A stretch of 27,488 nucleotides of DNA, from assembly GCA_018266335.1 (NCBI GenBank), contig JAFEAR010000045.1, positions 1 to 27,488 of the forward strand, read 5' to 3'. Positions 1-6,118 of the stretch are shown piece by piece (position 1 is the stretch's first letter; every line of letters begins with the position of its first letter). The notes under the pieces were generated by a model. The model did no database searches and was not told the origin of the DNA. It saw only the letters and a list, made by a program, of their open reading frames with translations. Position numbers and translations under genes: made by a program. This DNA is from Bdellovibrionales bacterium. Its GTDB lineage: Bacteria > Bdellovibrionota > UBA2428.

Positions 1-76
1 ACTTACGTGTACTCGAAAAGCAGAAACGATTCGAATTGCTGCCGGTTTTTTGGCGCAAAAGTGAAGGGTTTTGCTT

Positions 77-104
77 ACCGAACATGATGGAGATCATATT
101 CGGT
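77..104. promoter_or_regulatory. Palindrome, candidate FNR/Anr-type operator
   Basis: Two 12-base arms (ACCGAACATGAT and ATCATATTCGGT) match at 11 of 12 positions around a GGAG spacer. The inner part, ATGAT-N4-ATCAT at 84-97, has the exact spacing of the CRP/FNR-family consensus TTGAT-N4-ATCAA and differs only at the outermost base of each half. Its centre (between 90 and 91) is 41.5 bp upstream of the start predicted from the -10 at 120-125, the classic class II activator position. cbb3 operons are known FNR/Anr/FixK targets. The alternative is a hairpin terminator for an upstream gene, since TTTT follows, but the U-run is short. Confidence 0.5.
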
Positions 105-119
105 TTTGGGGCCTGCTCC

Positions 120-125
120 TAATAT
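120..125 (+). promoter_or_regulatory. Candidate -10 element TAATAT
   Basis: TAATAT lies where a -10 hexamer should be (-12 to -7) if the palindrome at 77-104 is centred at -41.5. This puts the predicted start near 132, only about three bases before the ATG at 135, so the transcript would be almost leaderless. No recognisable -35 is present, as expected for an activator-dependent class II promoter. No strong Shine-Dalgarno precedes the ATG. Confidence 0.4.
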
Positions 126-134
126 CAGCGGGCA

Positions 135-965
135 ATGGCTTATAAGCTTCACTTTTTCTTACCCCCACTTTTCTGGTCCCTTCTGGGGACAGCACCGGCT
201 GGAGCTCAGACGGCGAGCATGATTCGCTCCATGACTCAGCAGCAGCTCATCGAAGCTGGTCGCGAATCCTTCGTGCATAACTGTTCTGGTTGTCATGGTA
301 TGGACGCCCAGGGCGCCGGACCGGCGGCGGTGATGTTGAATCCCCGTCCCCGTAACCTGGTTGCGGGATCGTTTAAATTTCGGTCTACCCCTACGGGGAC
401 CCTCCCGACTTCGGACGATCTAATGCGCACGCTGGATCAGGGTGTTTTGGGAACCAGCATGCCGTCCTTTCGATTGATTTCGAATCAGGAGAAACAGGCT
501 CTGGTGGCTTACATCAAGAGTTTGCGTCCCACTTGGTCGCAGGAGCAGGGTGATTCCTATGCGATCCCTTCCCCGCCCAAGGAAATTTTTAGCAAGAAAG
601 AAACTCTCCTGGCCTCGGCGGCTCGCGGTCGCGAAACTTTTCTGCAGGGTTGCCAAACCTGTCACGGTGACACTGGATTGGGCGACGGTCCGAGTGTGGA
701 AGGATTGATGGATGCCGAGAATATGCCCATTCGCCCCGCAAACTTTACTCGCCCGTATATTAAGAGTGGCCGAACCGCGCGGGACGTCTTTAAAGCAATT
801 ACCACGGGGCTAGACGGCACGCCGATGCCCTCCTTTGCCGATGTCTACACTCCCGAACAACGGTGGGACCTTGTGGCCTATGTTCTTTATCGTCGAGGTC
901 AGGGTGCCGGAATTTATTCGGCTGACCTTAGCCTTCCTTCCGTAACGAAGAAGAAAACAAAATGA
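135..965 (+). CDS. Periplasmic diheme cytochrome c, first gene of cbb3 operon
   Basis: The 276-aa product starts with a signal peptide (about residues 1-24, ending AGAQ). It then carries two class I cytochrome c domains, with CSGCH at 50-54 and CQTCH at 173-177 and likely Met ligands at 109 (TSMPSF) and 231 (TPMPSF). The first domain has the segment RPRNLVAGSFKFRST, common in stand-alone deltaproteobacterial cytochromes and not typical of CcoP. Its stop overlaps the ccoN start (ATGA). With two c haems, the same number as CcoP, and no CcoP gene in the cluster, it may supply the CcoP haems in trans or deliver electrons to the oxidase; that role is inference. The start is chosen because it gives a proper signal peptide. 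Confidence 0.9.
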   Translation: MAYKLHFFLPPLFWSLLGTAPAGAQTASMIRSMTQQQLIEAGRESFVHNCSGCHGMDAQGAGPAAVMLNPRPRNLVAGSFKFRSTPTGTLPTSDDLMRTLDQGVLGTSMPSFRLISNQEKQALVAYIKSLRPTWSQEQGDSYAIPSPPKEIFSKKETLLASAARGRETFLQGCQTCHGDTGLGDGPSVEGLMDAENMPIRPANFTRPYIKSGRTARDVFKAITTGLDGTPMPSFADVYTPEQRWDLVAYVLYRRGQGAGIYSADLSLPSVTKKKTK

Positions 966-2386
966 GCGGAGATTCTATGTCACCCACTTCTGCGACCCCC
1001 ACTGAGTCCCTCGTAGACTACGAGGTTATTAAAAAACATTTTTTCGCCACCCTCTTTTACTTGGTGGTCGTGCTCCTGGCCGGATTGTCCTACTCGCTGC
1101 AATTCTTACAAAAATATCCATTTCCGGGAGTAGAACTTCTCTCGCCGGGACGGATTCGAATTGTGCACACGATGGGTGTGGCTTATGGCATGTTGGCCAA
1201 TGGACTTTTTGCTACGGTTTACTACATCGTTCCCAAGCTAACCTCGTACCAAGTTCTCTCGCGCAAGCTTAGTCATTTGTGCTTTTGGGTTTATAACGCA
1301 TTGGTGATCGGCACGGTGGTTTTGGTGCTGGCTGGTTTTACCCAGGGCTTAGAGTGGGCCGAAACGCCAAAGGTTTTGGATCCTTTCATCGCGATTGCAG
1401 TGGTTCTTCTGGTGATCAACCTCATTACCCCCATATGGAAAGCTCGTTCGCAGGTTTTTTATGTGAGTCTCTGGTACATCACGGCAGCACTTATTTGGAC
1501 ACCCATCGTTTACGTCTTCGGTAACTTTTTGCCGGAATACGTTTTTGCGGGAACCTCGGGCGCGGCGATATCGTCCATGTACATTCACGATTTGGTGGGG
1601 CTCTTTGTTACTCCTCTGGGTATTGCGGCGGTTTATTATTTGTTGCCGGTGGTCATGAGGGTTCCTCTTTACAGCCACGCTTTGTCGATTATCGGTTTTT
1701 GGGGTCTCGCCTTTTTCTATCCGCTCAATAGTGCGCACCATTATTTGTATTCGCCCATTCCGATGTGGGCCCAGTACGCCAGTATTGTTGCCTCGATTGG
1801 TGTGCACGTGGTGGTTTACACGGTGGTCTTTAACATCATTGCCACCGTGGCGGGTGATTGGAAGCAGTTGATCACCAACCTGCCTGTCCGGTGGATTTTT
1901 GCCGGCACGCTGGCTTACCTGATCACCTGCATTCAATGCGCCGTGCAAGTTACCCTCTCGGCCCAGGGAATTATTCACTTTACGGATTGGGTGGTTGGCC
2001 ACGCACACTTCGTACTCTTTGGAGTGTTTACTTTTTGGATTACGGCGTGGATCTACTGGCTCCTGCCCCGTATCCTCGGAGTTCCCATCTTTTCGGTTTC
2101 TTTGGCTCGCTGGCATTTTTGGCTCGCCACCCTCGGCATCGTTATTATGCAGGTTGACCTCCTCGCCGCGGGCGTTACCCAGGGCATGATGTGGCGTTCC
2201 CTAGCGCCCTTTATCGATAGCGTGAGAGCTTCGATGCCGTTCTGGTGGACGCGCACCTTCTCCGGAATGGTGATTTTGAGTGGTGAGGCTTGTTTTCTAA
2301 TTAACGTTTATCTCACCTGGAAAGAGAGTCGTTTACCGCGCGATCCCGCAGCTTTGCGGGCCGCTACGCAGGAGTCACTGGCATGA
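962..2386 (+). CDS. ccoN: cbb3-type cytochrome c oxidase subunit I (CcoN)
   Basis: This is the catalytic haem-copper subunit that reduces oxygen to water and pumps protons in the inner membrane. Its 474 aa match the family length, with about 12 membrane helices. All key residues are present: His69 (RIVHT) and His349 for low-spin haem b, His347 for haem b3 (VGHAHF), His209, His259 and His260 for CuB, and Tyr253 six residues before His259, the position of the cross-linked tyrosine in C-family oxidases. The ATG at 962 overlaps the previous stop; an alternative ATG at 977 has a better GGAG ribosome site at 967-970. Its end overlaps ccoO by ATGA. Confidence 0.97.
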   Translation: MSGDSMSPTSATPTESLVDYEVIKKHFFATLFYLVVVLLAGLSYSLQFLQKYPFPGVELLSPGRIRIVHTMGVAYGMLANGLFATVYYIVPKLTSYQVLSRKLSHLCFWVYNALVIGTVVLVLAGFTQGLEWAETPKVLDPFIAIAVVLLVINLITPIWKARSQVFYVSLWYITAALIWTPIVYVFGNFLPEYVFAGTSGAAISSMYIHDLVGLFVTPLGIAAVYYLLPVVMRVPLYSHALSIIGFWGLAFFYPLNSAHHYLYSPIPMWAQYASIVASIGVHVVVYTVVFNIIATVAGDWKQLITNLPVRWIFAGTLAYLITCIQCAVQVTLSAQGIIHFTDWVVGHAHFVLFGVFTFWITAWIYWLLPRILGVPIFSVSLARWHFWLATLGIVIMQVDLLAAGVTQGMMWRSLAPFIDSVRASMPFWWTRTFSGMVILSGEACFLINVYLTWKESRLPRDPAALRAATQESLA

Positions 2387-3000
2387 AAATGATTGAAAAG
2401 TTCAGCGGCATTTTTTTGATCGCCGGACTCTTCCTGTTCGGAGGGGCGGTGTTGTCCCTGGGACTGGTCCCGGCCTTTATGGTCGATCGGTTGAACCCTC
2501 GCCAAGGCTTGCCGACCGAAGTGCCCGAAAACTTCAAGGCTTACTATGCTTCTGCGGGTGACTACCAAAAAGCTTTGTTGCGTGGACGCGACATGTATAT
2601 TCGCGAAGCGTGTTGGCACTGTCACAGCCAATTCGTTCGTCCGGTTTCGAACGAGAACCTCATGTACGGTCCGGTTTCTACCCCGGCCGAGTACCAAACG
2701 GTGCTGCATTTGCCGCAATTATTCGGCACGCGTCGAGTGGGACCGGATTTAAGTCGCGAAGCGGGTCGGAGACCCAATGACTGGCAGTTTGCGCATTTGT
2801 ACCGACCCACTAACGTGGTTCCGGACTCTGTGATGCCTGCTTACACGTGGTACTTCAAGGCTACCGCCGATGGTGGGGCAGAACCCACGGCCGACGGTAT
2901 AGCTCTGGTGGCCTACATTCAAAACCTGGGCATGGCCTTTAGGGAATCTAACGAGCGGGCGGCAGTGGCCGAGGAAATCACCTTTCCTCCGAGTGAATAA
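2383..3000 (+). CDS. ccoO: cbb3-type oxidase monohaem subunit II (CcoO)
   Basis: CcoO carries one c haem that passes electrons towards the CcoN binuclear centre. The 205-aa product has an N-terminal membrane anchor (about 8-30), then GRDMYIREACWHCHSQFVRP with the haem site Cys77, Cys80, His81, the conserved GTRRVGPDLSRE segment, and a likely axial Met151 (DSVMPAY). Length and motif order are those of the family. A ribosome site AGGAG at 2369-2373 precedes the ATG, which overlaps the ccoN stop. Canonical clusters follow ccoO with ccoQ and ccoP; here a run of small unknown membrane proteins follows instead. Confidence 0.96.
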   Translation: MKMIEKFSGIFLIAGLFLFGGAVLSLGLVPAFMVDRLNPRQGLPTEVPENFKAYYASAGDYQKALLRGRDMYIREACWHCHSQFVRPVSNENLMYGPVSTPAEYQTVLHLPQLFGTRRVGPDLSREAGRRPNDWQFAHLYRPTNVVPDSVMPAYTWYFKATADGGAEPTADGIALVAYIQNLGMAFRESNERAAVAEEITFPPSE

Positions 3001-3002
3001 CG

Positions 3003-3269
3003 ATGAAAAAGAAAAATCGCTCTAAACGGAAGCCGCTGATTGTTGCTGCAGTTTTAGGGGCCGGACTCGGATTTCTAGCGTGGCAGCTTGGATCGGATTT
3101 AGGCACGGGAGTAGCCGTGGCCTCGTTGCTTTACGCTGTCTTGGTAACCCTGTTCTTGTTGGCACAGATTGTTGGATTTGTGGTCAGTCAAGTGAGTTAC
3201 TCCCAGTCGGTGGAGTCCGCAAAAATGAAAGTTCTCCAGGTTGAGGGGATTCCATGCGACGAGATTTAA
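3003..3269 (+). CDS. Small two-helix membrane protein of unknown function
   Basis: This 88-aa protein begins with a very basic stretch (MKKKNRSKRK), then two hydrophobic helices at about 12-28 and 33-62, and a polar tail. The basic N terminus predicts both ends in the cytoplasm. I do not recognise the family. It starts two bases after the ccoO stop and its 3' end overlaps the next ORF by 16 bases, which carries that gene's GAGGGG ribosome site. Its place inside the operon suggests an oxidase subunit or assembly factor, but nothing in the sequence shows which. It lacks the haem motif and length expected of CcoP and does not look like CcoQ. Confidence 0.75.
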   Translation: MKKKNRSKRKPLIVAAVLGAGLGFLAWQLGSDLGTGVAVASLLYAVLVTLFLLAQIVGFVVSQVSYSQSVESAKMKVLQVEGIPCDEI

Positions 3270-3460
3270 GGACCTCTCCGGCGTGGTGTTTGGTTTGTGG
3301 TGTCGATTCGAAGCCGGTGTTGATTTTTTTTCTGTGGCTCGTTGGCGCTGCCGTGGTGGGAACCCTGTGCGTGCTTATTTGGGCCACGATTAATGGAAAG
3401 TTTGCCGACGATGCGGGAGCATCGCGATTGCCCCTCGCGGCAGAGAACGGAGACAAGTAA
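3254..3460 (+). CDS. Small single-helix membrane protein with N-terminal CxxC
   Basis: The 68-aa product has a CxxC motif at Cys12 and Cys15 (AWCLVCG) directly before one membrane helix (about 22-44), then a polar C-terminal tail of about 24 residues. It overlaps the previous gene by 16 bases and has a good ribosome site (GAGGGG, six bases upstream), so the start is well supported. Its stop abuts the following 55-aa ORF (TAATG). I do not recognise the family. A CxxC next to a membrane helix in an oxidase operon could bind copper or act as a thiol pair during assembly, but that is speculation from context. Confidence 0.7.
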   Translation: MRRDLRTSPAWCLVCGVDSKPVLIFFLWLVGAAVVGTLCVLIWATINGKFADDAGASRLPLAAENGDK

Positions 3461-3627
3461 TGGAATACAAACAATCCTCGCGCGAAATTGATCAGCTCCG
3501 TTACCGGGGAAATAGCGTTCCTCGCTGGCTGCGTTTTGTTTGGACGGTGTTTGCGGTATTTGCGGTTATCTATCTGCTTCGGTACATGGGGCCGGATCTG
3601 AAAGTATGGCTTCTAAAAACCCCCTGA
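3460..3627 (+). CDS. 55-aa CcoP N-terminal-anchor-like membrane peptide
   Basis: This short ORF reads MEYKQSSREIDQLRYRGNSV, then PRWLRFVWTVFAVFAVIYLL, then RYMGPDLKVW and a short end. The N-x-x-PRW segment followed by one helix with a TIxFAxxY-like pattern is how the N-terminal part of CcoP looks (PRWW...F...FA..Y), but the two haem domains are absent: it stops after 55 residues. A GGAG ribosome site lies about seven bases upstream, and it abuts the previous stop as TAATG. It overlaps the next gene by 22 bases. Given the separate diheme cytochrome at 135-965, the simplest reading is a split CcoP, with anchor and haem parts encoded apart. A CcoQ-like role is the alternative. Confidence 0.65.
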   Translation: MEYKQSSREIDQLRYRGNSVPRWLRFVWTVFAVFAVIYLLRYMGPDLKVWLLKTP

Positions 3628-4574
3628 TCGACGATTCCGATCTCTCCGAACCGGCACGCGAAATTTCTGGAGATCCGGCTTCCTACGCTGAACAGCGCCG
3701 CTGGAAACTATTGTTTTCGGCGCTGGTGTTTGTCACTCTATATGCGTCCGTGCATCGCCTGTGGGTTCCGCTCGGACTGAAGCTCACTCCTCTGGCGTCC
3801 AGCCCCTATGCGAAAATCGATTTATATTTTATTCCCTCAATATTTCTCACGTTCTGGCTGAAACGAAGAGCCGCTTTAGGCTGGATGGGTTCTTTCTGGT
3901 GCGGAACCCTTATCGGTTGGGCAATTTTAGAGAGCTTCGATATTCTCTCGGGCCGGGTGATGGGTTGGTTACCCATTAGCCATTTTGTTTCGGCGTGGCC
4001 TCTAGCGGTGATCTCTATCGCCCTGCTTAGTCAACGTGGTCGCAATCCATTCTTGAGTGCGGCCTGGACGGGGGCCTTACTTATGGCCTTTCTAATGGTT
4101 GCCAGGTCTGGAGACGATTCAGCTTTTGATGCTTTAACTCCGTCCAGCGAGCGAGCGGCCGCGCTGAAATCCGATGCTCCGAGTACCGCACTGGTCTGCG
4201 GTGCCCAAATTCTGGGATTGAATCCGAATACGTCGGTGCCCAAAGTCGATCATATTGTTCTGCAGTCTTGCGGCTTTATTCCATCGCTTGCCGAGTGGGG
4301 TCCGGAAGGAAAGCGGCTGGAAAACCAGAGCTCCGCTCTGGTGAATGCGCACTTGGTAATTCACGATGGGCACAAGGTGCGCACCGTATGGAACCAAGTG
4401 GTGCGGGCCGGTGAAACCCGGCAGATTCCCTTCGTTGCCTTGGGCGAGAATGAAATTGCTATATTGTTTAGTGATAGCTCGCCTGCAGCCGGCCTAACGG
4501 TTTTTGTGGGCGCCAAGGCTCGCCCGTCATTACGCGTGCAGCGGAGTCCTTTGGAAGTGGTCAGAGTGCCATGA
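3606..4574 (+). CDS. Unknown membrane protein, five helices plus large C-terminal domain
   Basis: I start this 322-aa protein at the ATG at 3606 (MASKNPLIDD); an in-frame start at 3540 exists but would overlap the whole second half of the 55-aa gene. A cytoplasmic stretch of about 35 residues is followed by roughly five membrane helices (about 38-58, 68-82, 92-115, 123-142, 150-168). A soluble C-terminal domain of about 150 residues follows, rich in beta-type sequence with two CG cysteines (VCGAQ, SCGF). I do not recognise it; it is not CcoG, CcoH or CcoI, since it has no ferredoxin or P-type ATPase motifs. Its stop overlaps the next start by ATGA. Lineage-specific oxidase subunit or assembly factor is inferred from position only. 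Confidence 0.75.
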   Translation: MASKNPLIDDSDLSEPAREISGDPASYAEQRRWKLLFSALVFVTLYASVHRLWVPLGLKLTPLASSPYAKIDLYFIPSIFLTFWLKRRAALGWMGSFWCGTLIGWAILESFDILSGRVMGWLPISHFVSAWPLAVISIALLSQRGRNPFLSAAWTGALLMAFLMVARSGDDSAFDALTPSSERAAALKSDAPSTALVCGAQILGLNPNTSVPKVDHIVLQSCGFIPSLAEWGPEGKRLENQSSALVNAHLVIHDGHKVRTVWNQVVRAGETRQIPFVALGENEIAILFSDSSPAAGLTVFVGAKARPSLRVQRSPLEVVRVP

Positions 4575-4669
4575 GTTTCGATACCTGGATCCACACCTTG
4601 GAATTTTTTATGGTGGCCGGCATTGGTTGGGTGGTGGCTTGGGTGGTGAGGTCCGCGCGCGATGAGTGA
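4571..4669 (+). CDS. 32-aa single-helix membrane micropeptide
   Basis: The ORF encodes MSFDTWIHTLEFFMVAGIGW and then VVAWVVRSARDE: one helix (about 10-26) with a basic-then-acidic end. It is coupled on both sides: its start overlaps the upstream stop (ATGA) and its end overlaps the next start (ATGAGTGA, 4662-4669). A 32-codon ORF fitted this tightly between two real genes is unlikely to be chance. Size and shape recall the tiny CcoQ and CcoS proteins of cbb3 systems, though no clear sequence match is visible. An alternative is that a +1 frameshift joins it to the next ORF as a membrane anchor; I see no slippery site that requires this. Confidence 0.55.
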   Translation: MSFDTWIHTLEFFMVAGIGWVVAWVVRSARDE

Positions 4670-5018
4670 CCGTTGGGAGATTAAGCCGCGAGGAGATATT
4701 CCGGCCGGCACGCCCATATTTGTGACTTTGGAGAGTGGGCCCGGCGCGACCAGTTTTCAGGTCTCGGACAATCGCGGCCAGCATTTTGACGTGGAGCTTG
4801 TCCCGGTGGAGTCCTCGCCCGGGCACTATGCGGGAGAATTCTCGCTGTCAGTCCCGGGTGACTATCGCATGTCTTTCCGCGACCTGACTGCTTCGCTGCG
4901 GGTGATTGAAAAGCAGACGTTGTCCTTTGGCGTCGAGTTTGGAATTTTTTCTTCGGTCGTCTTTATCTTGGTGGGAGGTATGGTGCTATGGCTCAAACGG
5001 CGTCCCGTAAATCGGTAA
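4662..5018 (+). CDS. Ig-like domain protein with C-terminal membrane helix
   Basis: The 118-aa product has an N-terminal beta-sandwich-like region (about 1-85, including GTPIFVTLESGPGATSFQVS and PGHYAGEFSLSVPGDYRMSF). One membrane helix follows (about 90-111), then a basic end (LKRRPVNR). There is no signal peptide. The domain type resembles the Ig-like or FixH/CcoH-type modules used in copper and oxidase assembly, but CcoH has its helix at the N terminus, so the order is reversed here. The basic end predicts a cytoplasmic C terminus and thus an exported N domain. A GTGAGG site lies about 11 bases upstream. The family assignment is a guess from shape. Confidence 0.7.
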   Translation: MSDRWEIKPRGDIPAGTPIFVTLESGPGATSFQVSDNRGQHFDVELVPVESSPGHYAGEFSLSVPGDYRMSFRDLTASLRVIEKQTLSFGVEFGIFSSVVFILVGGMVLWLKRRPVNR

Positions 5019-5269
5019 AGGGTTGGATGTGCCTCACCTTGTGGGCCATTTTAATTGTCGCCGGAATTGTGGCGAAGCGAAAATTTGGCCATGCCGATTG
5101 GATGGTCTTCTTTCACCTTCCCGCGGCGGTATTTTTGGTGACCTCATTTCATATTTTGTCCTACGATTTGCGCCAGCGTCATCGCCGTCAGGCGCAGCTA
5201 ATTCTGCGTCAGGGGCGGGAAATGCTCGGCGGATCGTTTACTTCTGCAGTGCAGGAACCCAGGCGGTAG
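4988..5269 (+). CDS. Two-helix membrane protein, last gene of oxidase operon
   Basis: This 93-aa product has a basic N terminus, two membrane helices (about 13-29 and 39-58, the second holding FHLPAAVFLVTSFHILSYDL), and a highly basic cytoplasmic tail (RQRHRRQAQ). It starts 31 bases inside the preceding gene, where GGGAGG at 4973-4978 makes a strong ribosome site, so I trust the start at 4988. Two histidines in the second helix (FH...FH) could be cofactor ligands, but I cannot show this. Its 3' end overlaps the convergent fpg gene by 32 bases and no terminator is visible between them. Function unknown. Confidence 0.7.
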   Translation: MAQTASRKSVKGWMCLTLWAILIVAGIVAKRKFGHADWMVFFHLPAAVFLVTSFHILSYDLRQRHRRQAQLILRQGREMLGGSFTSAVQEPRR

Positions 5270-6101
5270 TCCGTCCGCCCACGGTGTCGTGGCGAATCTC
5301 GTAGCCCCGCGAAGTGTAAGACTCCTGACCTTTTTCCCAGCGATCGTGAAAGAGCCAGGACGACGGAAATCGCGCATAGTCGGCTTGCACCTTTACGGCA
5401 TGACGAATGATGCTCAAGGTTCGAGTGCGAATCCGACGAATCTCGGGCGTCGTTAGATTGCGAGCCAGACGGTGGGGCGAAATTTTCGCTTGAAATAAAA
5501 TTTCATCGGCTAACCAGTTGCCCACACCGGCAAATATTTTTTGGTCGAGAAGCACCGCCTTAATGGGGGCCCGGCGCATTCCGATGATTTTTTTTAATTC
5601 GGAGACGGGAGGGAGCTCCGCTAAGGGATCGGCGCCGAGTTTAGAGATGGGCGCTTCGTGAAGGGGATCGCGAGCTAGGCGAATGCGGCCGAATCGGCGG
5701 GGGTCGGTCATGGCAATTTCAATTCCGCTTTGCGTGCGAATAAGCAGGCGGCAAAAACGCGGGTACGGAGAATTTTCGGGGCCCCGGTTCCGCTGTGACC
5801 AGAGTTTGGTGCCGCCCCAGGCCTTATTGAATTCTTTGTTCCGGCGTGACTCGATATTTCCGGACATGCCCAAGTGAATGACTACACTGAGCTTACGGTC
5901 GAGTTCGAGCCAAAGGTACTTTCCTTTGCGCCCGGTCCCGGTAACTTTGGCGCCCAAAAGCGCGCGTTTAACTTTGGCGGGTGAGTCGCGGTCGAAAACA
6001 AAACGGTCCCCGGAGTCTACATACACACTCGCAATGGTTTGTCCGCAAAGGGCGCGTTCCAGTTGGCGGCGCGCCGTCTCAACCTCGGGCAGCTCAGGCA
6101 T
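5238..6101 (-). CDS. mutM: Formamidopyrimidine-DNA glycosylase (Fpg/MutM), zincless finger
   Basis: Fpg removes oxidised purines such as 8-oxoguanine and cuts the abasic strand. The start at 6101 gives MPELPEVETA, with the catalytic Pro2 and Glu3; the frame stays open further upstream but that part is not homologous. The 287-aa product has Lys61 in GRKGKYLWLEL, DPRRFGRIRL, and the helix-two-turn-helix GVGNWLADEILFQAKISPHR. The usual C-terminal four-cysteine zinc finger is missing. Instead the end reads FPSSWLFHDRWEKG...GGRTTAWVPALQK, keeping the finger arginine but no cysteines. From memory this closely resembles plant FPG (FPSNWIFHNR...GGRTTAYVPELQK). It lies 17 bases after the MgtE-like gene. 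Confidence 0.93.
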   Translation of the reverse strand: MPELPEVETARRQLERALCGQTIASVYVDSGDRFVFDRDSPAKVKRALLGAKVTGTGRKGKYLWLELDRKLSVVIHLGMSGNIESRRNKEFNKAWGGTKLWSQRNRGPENSPYPRFCRLLIRTQSGIEIAMTDPRRFGRIRLARDPLHEAPISKLGADPLAELPPVSELKKIIGMRRAPIKAVLLDQKIFAGVGNWLADEILFQAKISPHRLARNLTTPEIRRIRTRTLSIIRHAVKVQADYARFPSSWLFHDRWEKGQESYTSRGYEIRHDTVGGRTTAWVPALQK

Positions 6102-6118
6102 AGGGGACGTCTCTAGCA

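Larger units (their letters stand above)
1..134. other. Leader region upstream of the cytochrome operon
   Basis: No complete gene fits here. On the plus strand two frames are open from the window edge, one stopping at 62-64 (reading ...RIAAGFLAQK) and one at 120-122; either could be the 3' end of an upstream gene. On the minus strand a frame beginning at 97 is open to the edge. I cannot choose between these from so little sequence. The part that matters is 77-134, which holds a long palindrome and a -10-like hexamer directly before the first cytochrome gene. Confidence 0.4.

Noticed and set aside
1..97. Divergent gene on the minus strand starting at 97
   Set aside because: The frame is open to the edge but short, without a convincing ribosome site, and competes with two open plus-strand frames.
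77..107. Intrinsic terminator for an upstream gene
   Set aside because: The stem is long but AT-rich, has an internal mismatch and is followed by only four T. The register with the -10 at 120-125 fits an operator better. Kept as the alternative reading.
135..965. Calling the diheme cytochrome CcoP outright
   Set aside because: It has a cleavable signal rather than a CcoP anchor helix and its first domain has motifs of another cytochrome group. Haem count alone does not justify the name.
1349..2116. 255-aa minus-strand ORF within ccoN
   Set aside because: Antisense shadow of a gene with all catalytic ligands conserved; its translation is low-complexity polar sequence.
3540..3605. Upstream start for the 322-aa membrane protein
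   Set aside because: It would add 22 residues wholly overlapping the 55-aa gene and has no better ribosome site; the ATG at 3606 is preferred.
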